A stretch of DNA of 64,000 nucleotides from Pseudomonas campi (GCF_013200955.2 NZ_CP053697.2:3782001-3846000); one strand, 5' to 3'. Shown: positions 30,413-39,520, counted from the first letter of the stretch. Notes: generated by a model not told the origin, from the sequence alone. Translations and numbers: made by a program.

Positions 30413-30958
30413 TCAGACTTTCAGGAAGTGCTGACGATAGTGCTTCAGCTCGGCAATCGACTCGCGGATATCGTCCAACGCCTGGTGAGTGCCCTGCTTC
30501 TGGAACGAGTCTTTGACCTGCGGCGCCCACATGCCGGCGAGGATCTTCAGGGTCGACACGTCCAGGTAGCGGTAGTGGAAGTAGGCTTCCAGGTTCTGCA
30601 TGTACTTATAGAGGAAGCGCCGATCCTGGCCGATGCTGTTGCCGCAGATCGGCGACTTGCCTTTCGGCACCCACTGTTCGAGGAAGGCGATGGTCATGGC
30701 CTCTGCCTCGGCCGGGCCGACCTTGCTCTCGCGCACGCGCTGGGTCAGGCCGCTCTCGCCATGGGTACGGGTGTTCCACTCGTCCATGCTCGCCAGCAGT
30801 TCATCACTCTGGTGCACGGCGATCACCGGGCCTTCGGCGAGGATGTTGAGGTCGCTGTCGGTGACGATGGTAGCCATCTCGATGATGACGTCCCGCTCCG
30901 GCTCCAGCCCGGTCATTTCCAGGTCGATCCAGATCAGGTTGTTGGGGTTCTGCGGCAT
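30413..30958 (-). CDS. orn: Oligoribonuclease
   Basis: A 181-residue DEDDh 3'-5' exonuclease that hydrolyses two-nucleotide RNAs, including pGpG from c-di-GMP breakdown. The DEDD residues are seen in WIDLEMTGL, the [11 protein letters not shown] region and [11 protein letters not shown], with His in the last as general base. The start [15 protein letters not shown] follows GGAG by eight bases. In Pseudomonas it closes the c-di-GMP degradation route, relevant here because nicD, fimX and a PilZ gene are nearby. Confidence 0.97.
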   Translation of the reverse strand: MPQNPNNLIWIDLEMTGLEPERDVIIEMATIVTDSDLNILAEGPVIAVHQSDELLASMDEWNTRTHGESGLTQRVRESKVGPAEAEAMTIAFLEQWVPKGKSPICGNSIGQDRRFLYKYMQNLEAYFHYRYLDVSTLKILAGMWAPQVKDSFQKQGTHQALDDIRESIAELKHYRQHFLKV

Positions 30959-30999
30959 ATCGATTACTCCTGAGTCCAAGGCGCCAGTTTAGCAGCAGG

Positions 31000-31770
31000 C
31001 TACAGCCGCCAGAGCAACAGGCGTGAGTCGCGCCAATCCTGCAGCTCGATGATTTCCTGCGCCGGCACCTGCGGAATCTCGAAACTGTTGCTGATCAGCA
31101 GGGCACCAGGACGCATTTCCTCGCGTGCTTTCTGCCACAGCTGCGCCATCGGGGCCGGCGAGAGGAAGCAATAGACCACGTCGTACGAGCCCAGCGCCTC
31201 GTGCCACAGGCTGCGGTAGCGCACCCGGCAATTACGGTACGGCAGGCAACGCAACCAGGCGCAGAGAAATACCAGCGGCGCCGTCTCCACCCCGTGTAGA
31301 CGCGCCTGCGGGTAGTCACGCGCCAGCTGCACCAGGGTGCCCGCCAGACCGCAGCCCAGATCGATGAAGCGAAAGTCCGCCGGCAGCCCGGCCAGGCGCT
31401 CGCTCAGGCGCTGGCGGGTGCGCGCGCCACTGAGGTACAGCGGCACCTGTTCGCGAAAGCTGTTCCAGTTGACCAGCAGCAGCAACACGAAGGCACCGAG
31501 GAACCACCAGGACGGCAACTCGCGCACCTGCAGGGCCAGCAGCGCCGGCACGAAGGCGACGTTGAGCGGCAACCACCAACGGCGCAAACCCAGCCAGTGC
31601 CCCAGCGCCGCGGCCAGGCCGCCCTGCAAGACGGCAGCCTGCCACAGCGGCAGGCGCCAATCCGCCAGCTGTTTGAGCAACACCAGCAACAGCGCCACGC
31701 CGAGCAGGGCCAGCAACTGGGCGAGCAACGCCAGTACGGCCGGGTAGCGATTACGCAGAAGATCGAACAT
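31000..31770 (-). CDS. Membrane-anchored class I SAM methyltransferase
   Basis: A 256-residue protein with three to four hydrophobic segments in the first 110 residues (about 10-33, 42-60, 66-80, 89-103). A Rossmann methyltransferase domain follows, with SAM loop FIDLGCGLAGTL (about 136-147), acidic motif HGVETAPL and a post-motif VYCFLSPAPM. The fold is clear; the substrate is not. The membrane anchor suggests a membrane-associated substrate. It lies upstream of orn on the same strand and divergent from rsgA. I recall orn and rsgA being adjacent in PAO1, so this gene may be an insertion. Confidence 0.8.
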   Translation of the reverse strand: MFDLLRNRYPAVLALLAQLLALLGVALLLVLLKQLADWRLPLWQAAVLQGGLAAALGHWLGLRRWWLPLNVAFVPALLALQVRELPSWWFLGAFVLLLLVNWNSFREQVPLYLSGARTRQRLSERLAGLPADFRFIDLGCGLAGTLVQLARDYPQARLHGVETAPLVFLCAWLRCLPYRNCRVRYRSLWHEALGSYDVVYCFLSPAPMAQLWQKAREEMRPGALLISNSFEIPQVPAQEIIELQDWRDSRLLLWRL

Positions 31771-31892
31771 GGGGCGACGGACATCCGGCAGTAGTTGAAG
31801 GCTGCGCCTGTTGTACCAGCTCAGGAGTCTCCACAGCCAGCACCCGGGCCGCGTGCTAAACTCGCGGCCGTTTCACTTCCCCCGGAAAGGTC

Positions 31893-32924
31893 ATGGCCAA
31901 ACGCCAACTCACCCGCCGCCAAACCTGGCGCATCGATAAAGTTCAGGAAGAGCGTGCCGCCCGCGCTGCCAAGCGCGAATCACGCATGCTCGACGAGCTC
32001 GAGGGTGGTGACCTGGGTCCGGAGCAGATCGGCCTGGTAATCGCCCACTTCGGCATTCAGGTCGAGGTCGAGGCACTGGATGGCGAACAGGCCGGCCAGG
32101 TCTGCCGCTGCCACCTGCGCACCAACCTGCCGACCCTGGTCACCGGCGACCGCGTGGTCTGGCGTGCCGGCAACCAGGGCATCGGCGTGATCGTCGCGCA
32201 GCTGCCGCGCAGCTCCGAGCTGTGCCGCCCGGACATGCGTGGCCAGCTCAAGCCGGTGGCCGCCAACGTCGACCTGATCGTCATCGTCTTCGCCCCGCTG
32301 CCGCACGCCCACGCCAACCTGATCGACCGTTACCTGATCGCCGCCGAGCACGCCGGCATCCAGCCGCAGCTGCTACTGAACAAGGCAGATCTGGTCGATG
32401 AAGAGAACTCAACCCATCTCAACGGCCTGCTGACCACCTACCGCCAGCTGGGTTACCCGCTGCTGGAAGTGTCCGCCCACGAAGGTGGCGGCATGGATGA
32501 ACTGCAGAAGCGCCTGGATGGGCATGTCAGCGTGTTCGTCGGCCAGTCCGGGGTCGGCAAGTCTTCCCTGGTCAACAGCCTGCTGCCCGGCGTCGACACC
32601 CGTGTCGGCCCGCTGTCGGAAGTCACCGGCAAGGGCACTCACACCACCACCACCGCGCGGCTGTTCCACTTCCCCGGCGGCGGTGAGCTGATCGACTCTC
32701 CCGGCATCCGCGAATTCGGCCTCGGCCACGTCAGCCGCGACGACGTCGAAGCCGGCTTCATCGAGTTCCGCGACCTGCTCGGCACCTGCCGCTTCCGCGA
32801 CTGCAAGCACGACCGCGAACCTGGCTGCGCCCTGCTCAAGGCCTTGGAAGATGGCCGCATCCAGCCAAACCGGATGGCCAGCTACCGGCATATCCTGGCC
32901 AGCCTGCCAGCCGCTGAATACTGA
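31893..32924 (+). CDS. rsgA: Small ribosomal subunit biogenesis GTPase RsgA
   Basis: A 343-residue circularly permuted GTPase that acts late in 30S maturation. An OB-fold (about 40-125) is followed by the GTPase motifs in permuted order: G4 NKADLV, G1 [12 protein letters not shown]3 [10 protein letters not shown]-terminal zinc finger with C-x4-C-x-H-x5-C spacing ([14 protein letters not shown]) ends it. The N-terminus is very basic, as usual. Confidence 0.97.
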   Translation: MAKRQLTRRQTWRIDKVQEERAARAAKRESRMLDELEGGDLGPEQIGLVIAHFGIQVEVEALDGEQAGQVCRCHLRTNLPTLVTGDRVVWRAGNQGIGVIVAQLPRSSELCRPDMRGQLKPVAANVDLIVIVFAPLPHAHANLIDRYLIAAEHAGIQPQLLLNKADLVDEENSTHLNGLLTTYRQLGYPLLEVSAHEGGGMDELQKRLDGHVSVFVGQSGVGKSSLVNSLLPGVDTRVGPLSEVTGKGTHTTTTARLFHFPGGGELIDSPGIREFGLGHVSRDDVEAGFIEFRDLLGTCRFRDCKHDREPGCALLKALEDGRIQPNRMASYRHILASLPAAEY

Positions 32925-32943
32925 TCTCCGCTAGCGCAAAAAG

Positions 32944-32974
32944 CAGAAGGCCGCGAAATTCGCGGCCTTCTTGT
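32944..32974. terminator. Bidirectional terminator between rsgA and motB
   Basis: AGAAGGCCGCGAA-ATTCGCGGCCTTCTTGTTT has a stem of about 12 bp with a T-rich 3' side on the plus strand; A-rich sequence on the other side would give a shorter T-run for motB. The two genes converge here. Confidence 0.8.
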
Positions 32975-32985
32975 TTCGACACCCA

Positions 32986-34029
32986 CTACTCGCTGGGCTC
33001 GTCGAACTGCAGGGCACCATCTTCGAAGATGTTCAGCTTCTCGCGCAGCTCAGGCGCCGGCACCGGCGCATCCGCCGCGGGCGGCTCGGCACCGAAGGGA
33101 GCAATTCCCGGATCCGGCAGGGCATCGGCCGGCGGGGCGACCTCACCATCACCGTCCTGCTCACCCTCGATAGCACGCTGGGCCTTCTTGGTCAGCACGA
33201 TGATATCGATGCGCCGGTTGACCGAATTGAACGGATCATTGCGGTCGAACAAGGCTGACGAGGCGTACCCCACCACCCGCGCGACGCGCTCGTCCGGATA
33301 GCCACCGGCGACCAGGGTGCGGCGCGCGGCGTTGGCACGGTTGGCCGACAGTTCCCAGTTGCCGAAATCGCCTTCGCCGGCAAAGGGCTTGGCATCGGTG
33401 TGACCGCTGACGCTGATCTTGTTCGGCACCGCCTTGATGGTCTCGGCGAGGATCAGCAGGATGTCCTCGAAATACGGCTGCAAGCGCGCGCTGCCGAGGG
33501 CGAACATCGGCCGGTTCTCGGCATCCATGATCTGGATACGCAGGCCATCCTGGGTGATCTCGAAGAGGATCTGGTCCTTGAATTTCTGCAGCTGCGGATT
33601 CTCGTCGACCTTGGTCTGCAACTCCTGCAGCAGCATCTCCAGACGCTCCTGCTCGACCTGCTCGGCCAGTTGCTCAGCCTGCTTGATCTCCAGCTCCTCA
33701 GGCGTGTCCTCGGTATCCACCGTGGACTCCAGAGCATCCGGGGCATCTTTCATCTCGGGATTGAGCGTGCGATCCGGCGCCGGAGTCGGCGTACCACCGA
33801 GGTCGATGACGTAAGGACTGGCGCTTTCGGTGAAGCCGATAGGGTCCTGGAAGTAGCCGGAAATCGCCCGTTTCTGTTCGGGCGTAGCCGAGCTCATCAG
33901 CCACATCACCAGGAAAAACGCCATCATCGCGGTGGCAAAGTCGGCAAAGGCAATCTTCCAGGCACCACCATGGTGGCCGCCGGCGACCTTCTTGACCCGC
34001 TTGACGATGATTGGCTGGTTGTTTTCCAT
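32986..34029 (-). CDS. motB: Flagellar stator protein MotB
   Basis: A 347-residue stator subunit. One membrane helix (about 26-46, KIAFADFATAMMAFFLVMWL) carries the proton-binding Asp30. A plug/linker rich in Glu and Gln follows (about 50-160). An OmpA-like peptidoglycan-binding domain (about 165-290) has SVSGHTDAKPF and NWELSANRANAARR. The C-terminal 55 residues are Pro/Ala/Asp-rich and probably disordered. It is five bases downstream of motA. Confidence 0.96.
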   Translation of the reverse strand: MENNQPIIVKRVKKVAGGHHGGAWKIAFADFATAMMAFFLVMWLMSSATPEQKRAISGYFQDPIGFTESASPYVIDLGGTPTPAPDRTLNPEMKDAPDALESTVDTEDTPEELEIKQAEQLAEQVEQERLEMLLQELQTKVDENPQLQKFKDQILFEITQDGLRIQIMDAENRPMFALGSARLQPYFEDILLILAETIKAVPNKISVSGHTDAKPFAGEGDFGNWELSANRANAARRTLVAGGYPDERVARVVGYASSALFDRNDPFNSVNRRIDIIVLTKKAQRAIEGEQDGDGEVAPPADALPDPGIAPFGAEPPAADAPVPAPELREKLNIFEDGALQFDEPSE

Positions 34030-34034
34030 GGCCC

Positions 34035-34886
34035 TTAGCTACCGCGCATGGCCTGTTCGAGCTCGCTGAAGCTCGGCCGATGCGCGGGAAACAGCACCTT
34101 GCGCCCGAACTCCACGGCCAGCGTGGGCGGCATGCCGGAAGCCGAGGCCACCAGGGTTGCCTTGATCGCTTCGTAAAGGTTCAGCTCTTCCTTGGCATCG
34201 TGCCCCAGGGCATCGGCCAGCGGGCCGAAGAAACCGTAGGAGGCGAGAATGCCGAGGAAGGTACCCACCAGTGCGGTACCCACCTTTTCACCGATCTGCG
34301 CGTTGTCCGCGGAAGCGAGGATCGACATGGTGATCACGATACCCAGTACCGCGGCGACGATACCCATGGCCGGCATGCCGTCCGCCACCTTAGCCACGGC
34401 GTGGGAGGGATGTTCGAGTTCTTCCTTGAGCCCATTGAGCTCCATGTCGAACAGGCCTTCCAGCTCATGCGGGGCCATGTTGCCGGAGGACATGATGCGC
34501 AGGTAGTCGCAGATGAACGCCGTCATATGCGCATCCTTGAGCACGGCCGGGTACTTGCTGAAGATCGGGCTGGCGTTGGGCTCCTCGACATCCGCCTCGA
34601 TGGCCATCATGCCTTCGCGACGGCTCTTGTTGAGGATCTCGTAGAGCAGCTTCAGCACCTCCAGATAGAAGGTGTGGGTGAAGCGCGAGCTGAACATCTT
34701 CAGCGACTTCTTGAACACATGCATGAAGGTGCTGCCGGGGTTGGCCTGGAGAAAGGCACCCAATGCTGCACCGCCAATGATCATCACCTCGAAGGGGTGG
34801 ATCAGCGCCATGAACTTACCGCCCGACAGAATGAAGCCGCCGAGCACGCTGCCGAGTACGACCAAAATGCCGAGGATTTTTGCCAT
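34035..34886 (-). CDS. motA: Flagellar stator protein MotA
   Basis: A 283-residue proton-channel subunit with four membrane segments (about 2-22, 33-52, 170-190, 201-222). A large cytoplasmic loop contains the charged residues that contact FliG (KSRREGMMAIE). The proline-bearing MGIVAAVLGIVITM and GTFLGILASYGFFGPLA helices are conserved. With MotB it forms the stator. It is preceded by a FliA-type promoter and a leader hairpin. Confidence 0.96.
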   Translation of the reverse strand: MAKILGILVVLGSVLGGFILSGGKFMALIHPFEVMIIGGAALGAFLQANPGSTFMHVFKKSLKMFSSRFTHTFYLEVLKLLYEILNKSRREGMMAIEADVEEPNASPIFSKYPAVLKDAHMTAFICDYLRIMSSGNMAPHELEGLFDMELNGLKEELEHPSHAVAKVADGMPAMGIVAAVLGIVITMSILASADNAQIGEKVGTALVGTFLGILASYGFFGPLADALGHDAKEELNLYEAIKATLVASASGMPPTLAVEFGRKVLFPAHRPSFSELEQAMRGS

Positions 34887-34915
34887 AGGGGAAATGAGCT
34901 TGAAAGGTGAGTCGT

Positions 34916-34938
34916 AAGGGTTCTGTAAAACAACCCTT
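34916..34938 (-). promoter_or_regulatory. Perfect hairpin in the motA leader
   Basis: AAGGGTT (34916-34922) and AACCCTT (34932-34938) pair exactly around nine bases. The hairpin would lie just downstream of the predicted FliA start site, within the motA 5' untranslated region. No role can be read from the sequence. Confidence 0.45.
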
Positions 34939-34942
34939 CTAT

Positions 34943-34969
34943 TTATCGGAAGTATTGCGCCAGACTATA
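34943..34969 (-). promoter_or_regulatory. FliA (sigma-28) promoter of motAB
   Basis: The minus strand reads TATAGTCT, 11 bases, TCCGATAA. Compared with TAAAGTTT-N11-GCCGATAA this is 6/8 and 7/8 with exact spacing. It lies about 60 bases before motA, a flagellar stator operon, so both sequence and context agree. Confidence 0.75.
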
Positions 34970-35006
34970 GGCAGTAAAGGCGAAAAGCCAGTTTGGCTCA
35001 ACCTGC

Positions 35007-36524
35007 ATGCCCACTCAAAAGCCCGTTCCACAAACGCTCGACGCCTGGCTCAAGCAGCTCGACGGCGCTCGCCTACCCGTTGCCAGCGAACAGCACGAGC
35101 GCGTGCGCAAAGCCTTGCTCGACAGCCGCCGCTCGCTGCGTGAAATCGCCGAGCTGATGCAGGATAGCCCAGCCATTGCCCTGACCCTGATCCGCGAAGC
35201 CAACCGCAAAGGCAGCAGCCTCAGCGAGCCGGCCGAAAGCCTGGAACAGGCGCTCACCCGCCTGGGCCTGAGCCGCACCGAAGCCCTGCTGAACCAGATT
35301 CCGGCACTGGATGTGGCACAGATTCCGCGTGAGCTGCGCCAGCTGCAACTGATCAGCCTGCATGCCGCGCAACAGGCCAATGGCCTGTTCGCCAATCGCC
35401 TGGCACGCCTGCGGCAGGAGATCCACTGGGGCAGCCTGCTGTTCTTCGCCCCGTTGTGGCCACTGGTATACAACCACCCACAGCTGTTCAACGAATGGGA
35501 ACAGCGGGTGCTCGGCAAAGGTGAGCCGGCGGCGCGCGTCGAGCGCGAACTGCTCGGTGTCCCGCTGCTGCAGCTGTGCCTGGCGCTGGCCCGCCACTGG
35601 CGCCTGCCAGACTGGATCGTGCAGGGCTATCGCCTGCTGGTCGAGGATCGCCGCCTGCTGGTCAAGGCACTGCATATCGCCCACGACAATGAACATCCCC
35701 TGCACCAGCAACAGATGCTCGACGCCGACCCGCACCTGCGCCGCTGGCTGACCCAGCCCGGCAACAGCATCCTGCTGGCCAACGGCCTGGCCCTGTCTGC
35801 CCACCACAACTGGAGCTGCCAGCATAGCCAGCGCTGGCAACGCCTGACCGGCCTGTACCTGCACAGCACGCTGGGTGAAGTACAACAACTGGTGCATCAG
35901 CAAGCCGTGCAGAGCGCCTGGCAACATGCCCAAGCTGATCTCTGGCATCCGGCCGAAGCACTGCTGTGGCCGTGGAATGCCTGCCGCCTGCAGTTGAAGT
36001 CGCCCCCTGCTGTCGTCAAAAGCGAGCCGAACGAGTGGAAGACCCAGTGTGCCCGCCTGCTGGCCACCCCCTCGTCCTTTGCCAACACCCTGCAGCTGAC
36101 CGATTGTGCCCGCGCCGCCCTGCTCGCCAGCGGCTTCCCGCGCGTGCTGTTATTGCTGGCCGATCGCACTCACACGCGCCTGATCACCCAGCAGGCGGCG
36201 GGCCTGCCGCTGGAGGCCGGGCAACTGCGCCTCGAACCGGCGCACAGCCAGGTGCTCAAACGCCTACTCGCCCAGCCCGGACAGCTGCGCCTGAGCCCCG
36301 CCAACATGGCGCAATTCTCTGCGCTGCTGCCGGGTAGCCTGAAGGCCCTGTTCGCCGGCGAACACCTGCTGCTGCGCTCGCTGGCCAGCAATGGCCGGGT
36401 AGTGATGCTGCTGATCGCCGACCAGAACGGCGGCGCGATCAGCGACGGCCAGCTGCAGGTCTTCAGCAAGACGGCCCAGTGCATCGAACGGGCCCTGACC
36501 AGCTTTGCCCGCCGCGGCGCTTAG
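35007..36524 (+). CDS. HDOD domain protein
   Basis: A 505-residue protein corresponding by position to PA4955. The N-terminal half (about 10-230) is an HDOD-like helical domain (ALLDSRRSLREIAELMQDSP, ALTLIREANRKG, ALTRLGLSRTEALLNQ). The second half (about 350-500) resembles a degenerate GAF-like sensor (ARAALLASGFPRVLLLLADR). No catalytic residues of HD phosphodiesterases are present. Proteins of this class act as regulatory scaffolds; the partner is unknown. It is divergent from motA. Confidence 0.8.
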   Translation: MPTQKPVPQTLDAWLKQLDGARLPVASEQHERVRKALLDSRRSLREIAELMQDSPAIALTLIREANRKGSSLSEPAESLEQALTRLGLSRTEALLNQIPALDVAQIPRELRQLQLISLHAAQQANGLFANRLARLRQEIHWGSLLFFAPLWPLVYNHPQLFNEWEQRVLGKGEPAARVERELLGVPLLQLCLALARHWRLPDWIVQGYRLLVEDRRLLVKALHIAHDNEHPLHQQQMLDADPHLRRWLTQPGNSILLANGLALSAHHNWSCQHSQRWQRLTGLYLHSTLGEVQQLVHQQAVQSAWQHAQADLWHPAEALLWPWNACRLQLKSPPAVVKSEPNEWKTQCARLLATPSSFANTLQLTDCARAALLASGFPRVLLLLADRTHTRLITQQAAGLPLEAGQLRLEPAHSQVLKRLLAQPGQLRLSPANMAQFSALLPGSLKALFAGEHLLLRSLASNGRVVMLLIADQNGGAISDGQLQVFSKTAQCIERALTSFARRGA

Positions 36525-36592
36525 AACCGGTTTACCACCTCCTGACTGTCGGCCCTACCACGTTATCGGGACAGCTTTGCCCGCCGCGGCGC
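36500..36592. repeat. 21-base direct repeat flanking a repeat remnant
   Basis: The 21 bases at 36500-36520, the last coding stretch of the HDOD gene (CAGCTTTGCCCGCCGCGG...), recur exactly at 36572-36592. The 51 bases between contain a remnant of the structured repeat. The second copy sits just before rhdA. Confidence 0.85.
36539..36565. repeat. Remnant of the structured repeat family
   Basis: CTCCTGACTGTCGGCC followed by TACC and CGTTA matches the outer end of copy B read on its minus strand, with two differences over 27 bases. Only this outer segment remains; the GAGGAAGCGG core is missing. Confidence 0.6.
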
Positions 36593-36640
36593 CTGGTCTT
36601 CCGCTACAATTGCGCCCTTTGACCGACCCCGAGGCCCTGC

Positions 36641-37456
36641 ATGTCTGCCTTTTCCTCCCTGCCGCTGGTGATCGAACCAGCCGAGCTGGCCGACCGCCTG
36701 CAAGCACCCGAACTGATTCTGGTCGACCTCAGCACCGCCGCCCGTTACGCACAAGGGCACATTGCCGGAGCACACTGGGTCGACAGCAAGCGCACCCAGC
36801 TGGGCCAACCGCCGGCGCCGGGCCTACTGCCGGAAAAGACCCAGCTGGAAGCCCTGTTCGGTGAGTTGGGCCATCGCGCGGATGCGGTCTACGTGGTCTA
36901 TGACGACGAGGGTGGTGGCTGGGCCGGGCGCTTCATCTGGCTGCTCGACGTGATCGGCCATGCTCGCTACCACTACCTCAATGGCGGTTTGCAGGCCTGG
37001 CTGAGCGAAGGTCGCGACGTCACCCCGGAGCCAACTGCCAGCGCCAGTGGCACGCCGGTGCTCAGTCTGCATGACGAGCCCACGGCCTCCCGCGAATACC
37101 TGCTGAGCCGCCTAGGTGCGGCCGACTTGGCGATCTGGGACGCACGCTCGCCGGCCGAGTTCAGCGGCGAAAAAGTCCTCGCCGCCAAGGACGGGCATAT
37201 TCCCGGGGCGATCAATTTCGAATGGACCGCTGGCATGGACGCCCAGCACGGCCTGCGCATCCGCAGCGACCTGGCGCAGGTACTGGCCGATCTGGGCATC
37301 ACGACCGACAAGGAAGTGATCACCCACTGCCAGACCCACCGCCGCTCCGGCTTCACCTATCTCGCCGCCAAGGCGCTCGGCTACCCACGGGTCAAGGCCT
37401 ATGCCGGCTCCTGGTCGGAATGGGGCAACCATCCCGACACACCGGTCGAGCGTTAA
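36641..37456 (+). CDS. rhdA: Thiosulfate sulfurtransferase (rhodanese)
   Basis: A 271-residue two-domain rhodanese that moves sulfane sulfur from thiosulfate to cyanide or other acceptors. The inactive N-terminal domain covers about 1-130 and the active C-terminal domain 145-265. The catalytic Cys230 is in the loop CQTHRRSG, closely resembling the CQTHHRS loop of Azotobacter RhdA. Pseudomonas that make cyanide use such enzymes for detoxification. It is 70 bases upstream of psd. Confidence 0.93.
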   Translation: MSAFSSLPLVIEPAELADRLQAPELILVDLSTAARYAQGHIAGAHWVDSKRTQLGQPPAPGLLPEKTQLEALFGELGHRADAVYVVYDDEGGGWAGRFIWLLDVIGHARYHYLNGGLQAWLSEGRDVTPEPTASASGTPVLSLHDEPTASREYLLSRLGAADLAIWDARSPAEFSGEKVLAAKDGHIPGAINFEWTAGMDAQHGLRIRSDLAQVLADLGITTDKEVITHCQTHRRSGFTYLAAKALGYPRVKAYAGSWSEWGNHPDTPVER

Positions 37457-37526
37457 CCCTCTACTTCGCGGATCTGCCGTACGGCGGCCAGATGCGCAAT
37501 GGCTTGCCACCCTTCAAGGAATCCCC

Positions 37527-38387
37527 ATGAAACAGCGCCTGTTCATCCTCAGCCAATACCTGCTGCCACACCACCTGCTGTCGCGCCTGATCGGCTGCGC
37601 CGCCGAATGCCGCGCCGCCTGGTTCAAGGATCGCCTGATCGGCTGGTTCGCCAAGCAGTACCAGGTCAACATGAGCGAGGCCCAGGTCGAAGACCTGACT
37701 GCCTACGAACACTTCAACGCCTTTTTCACCCGCGCCCTGAAAGACGGCGCCCGCCCGCTGGATGCAACGCCGGGCGCCACCCTCTGCCCGGCCGACGGCG
37801 CGGTCAGCCAGCTCGGCCCGATCGAACAGGGCCGCATCTTCCAGGCCAAGGGCCACAGCTACAGCGTGCTGGAACTGCTCGGTGGCGATGCCGAGCGCGC
37901 CGCACCGTTCATGGGCGGCGACTTTGCCACCATCTACCTGTCGCCCAAGGACTACCACCGCGTGCACATGCCCCTGGGCGGCACGCTGAAGGAAATGGTC
38001 TATGTGCCCGGCCGATTGTTCTCGGTCAACCAGACCACCGCGGAAAACGTCCCCGAGCTGTTCGCCCGTAACGAGCGCGTGGTCTGCCTGTTCGACACCG
38101 AGCGCGGACCAATGGCCGTGGTACTGGTCGGCGCCATGATCGTCGCCAGCATCGAAACGGTGTGGGCCGGGCTGATCACCCCGCCGAAGCGCGAGCTGAA
38201 AACCATCCGTTACGATGAAACCGCGCGCGCCGCCATCGAACTGATCAAGGGCGGCGAACTGGGCCGCTTCAAGCTTGGTTCCACCGCCATCGTGCTGTTT
38301 GGCCCGCAACAAGTGCAGTGGGCCGAGGGCCTGATCGCCGGCAGCCCGGTGCGCATGGGCCAGGCGCTGGCGCACCCACGCAGCTAA
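37527..38387 (+). CDS. psd: Phosphatidylserine decarboxylase proenzyme
   Basis: The 286-residue proenzyme converts phosphatidylserine to phosphatidylethanolamine at the inner membrane. Autocleavage occurs in the motif LGST, with Ser252 becoming the pyruvoyl group of the small alpha subunit. Conserved ADGAVSQLG and DYHRVHMPLGG segments contribute to self-cleavage. The start at 37527 (MKQRLFILSQYLLPHH) follows AAGGA; upstream in-frame codons back to 37401 overlap rhdA and are rejected. Confidence 0.96.
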   Translation: MKQRLFILSQYLLPHHLLSRLIGCAAECRAAWFKDRLIGWFAKQYQVNMSEAQVEDLTAYEHFNAFFTRALKDGARPLDATPGATLCPADGAVSQLGPIEQGRIFQAKGHSYSVLELLGGDAERAAPFMGGDFATIYLSPKDYHRVHMPLGGTLKEMVYVPGRLFSVNQTTAENVPELFARNERVVCLFDTERGPMAVVLVGAMIVASIETVWAGLITPPKRELKTIRYDETARAAIELIKGGELGRFKLGSTAIVLFGPQQVQWAEGLIAGSPVRMGQALAHPRS

Positions 38388-38396
38388 CCCCTGGCC

Positions 38397-39362
38397 ATGC
38401 ACAGCGGTTTCTGGCAACGCTGCCTGCGTCTGCTGGGCTGGGGCACGGATGCCACCAGCCACCTGGAAAAGTACCTGGCGACCCTGGGTGCCTTCGTCGG
38501 CATTAGCCTGATCTACGCAGTCACCCACTGGCTGCTGCCCAGCGAAGCGGCTTTCTGGGTGGTCGCCTCGATGGGCGCCAGCGCCGTGCTGTTGTTCGTA
38601 GTGCCACACGGCGCCCTGTCGCAACCCTGGGCGGTGATTGGCGGACATGGCCTGTCGGCACTGATCGGGGTGATCTGCCAGAAACTGCTGCCGGGCTCGC
38701 CCTTCACTCCTGCGCTGGCCGTGGCCCTGGCCATCCTGGCCATGCAGTACACACGCTGCATCCATCCACCGGGTGGCGCCACGGCACTCAGCGCGGTCGT
38801 CGGTGGTACGGCAATCCATGACCTGGGTTTCGCCTTCGTGCTCAGCCCGGTTCTGCTCAATGTCGCGGTGATCCTGCTGGTCGCCGTACTGTTCAACTGC
38901 CTGTTTCCCTGGCGCCGCTATCCGGCGGCACTGGCCCCGCAGCAACCCGCCAGCAATCCCGGCGGTCTCAGCGCGGAAGACTTCTACCACGCCCTGCGCC
39001 AGGTCGATTCCTATATGGATATCCGTTTCGATGACCTGCTGGAAATCATCCAGCTGGCCCAGCAACACGCCCAAGCCAGACGCCTGGAAGCCAGCGACAT
39101 CCTGCTCGGCGCCTGCTACAGCAATGCCCTGCCCGGCAATGCCTGGGCCGTGCGCCAGGTGATCGACGCCGGCAAGCCCGGACGCGGTCTGCGCGATCAG
39201 GTGATCTACAAGGTGATCGCCGGCTCCGGCATGGGCAATACCGGCGTATGCCGGCGCCAGGACCTGGCCAACTGGGCAGCCAGTGCCGTGCTGCGCGCGG
39301 GCGATGGCTGGATTCGCGGCGGCGCAGCCGAGTCGGCAGCGGCCATGCAGCAGGACAGCTAA
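38397..39362 (+). CDS. HPP family membrane protein with C-terminal extension
   Basis: A 321-residue protein. The N-terminal HPP domain (about 25-175) has four or five membrane helices and the signature CIHPPGGATAL. Then comes a cytoplasmic extension (about 185-321) with YHALRQVDSYMDIRFDDLLEI. In many relatives the C-terminus is a pair of CBS domains; I cannot recognise those here. HPP proteins have been linked to nitrite transport in plastids and cyanobacteria, but no such context is present here. It starts ten bases after psd and is probably co-transcribed. Confidence 0.82.
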   Translation: MHSGFWQRCLRLLGWGTDATSHLEKYLATLGAFVGISLIYAVTHWLLPSEAAFWVVASMGASAVLLFVVPHGALSQPWAVIGGHGLSALIGVICQKLLPGSPFTPALAVALAILAMQYTRCIHPPGGATALSAVVGGTAIHDLGFAFVLSPVLLNVAVILLVAVLFNCLFPWRRYPAALAPQQPASNPGGLSAEDFYHALRQVDSYMDIRFDDLLEIIQLAQQHAQARRLEASDILLGACYSNALPGNAWAVRQVIDAGKPGRGLRDQVIYKVIAGSGMGNTGVCRRQDLANWAASAVLRAGDGWIRGGAAESAAAMQQDS

Positions 39363-39520
39363 GGGAACACGAGCCAGCGCACAAGGTCCCAATTACCGAT
39401 AACACCCCAGTCATCCTCTGGCTGCAGTGCCCACGGGATGCTGCTAGAGTTCCGGAAACAACAGACAAAAGCAGCCGGGCCTGGCCGTGTCAGCCAGAGC
39501 CCTGCGGATAATCATCAAGA

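Noticed and set aside
37401..37526. Upstream extension of psd
   Set aside because: It overlaps rhdA in another frame; the ATG at 37527 with AAGGA matches the family start.
37461..39392. Minus-strand open frame of 643 codons
   Set aside because: It lies antisense to rhdA's end, psd and the HPP gene, all with clear family motifs. Its translation is rich in Gly, Gln and Val with no domain, the usual shadow in GC-rich DNA.
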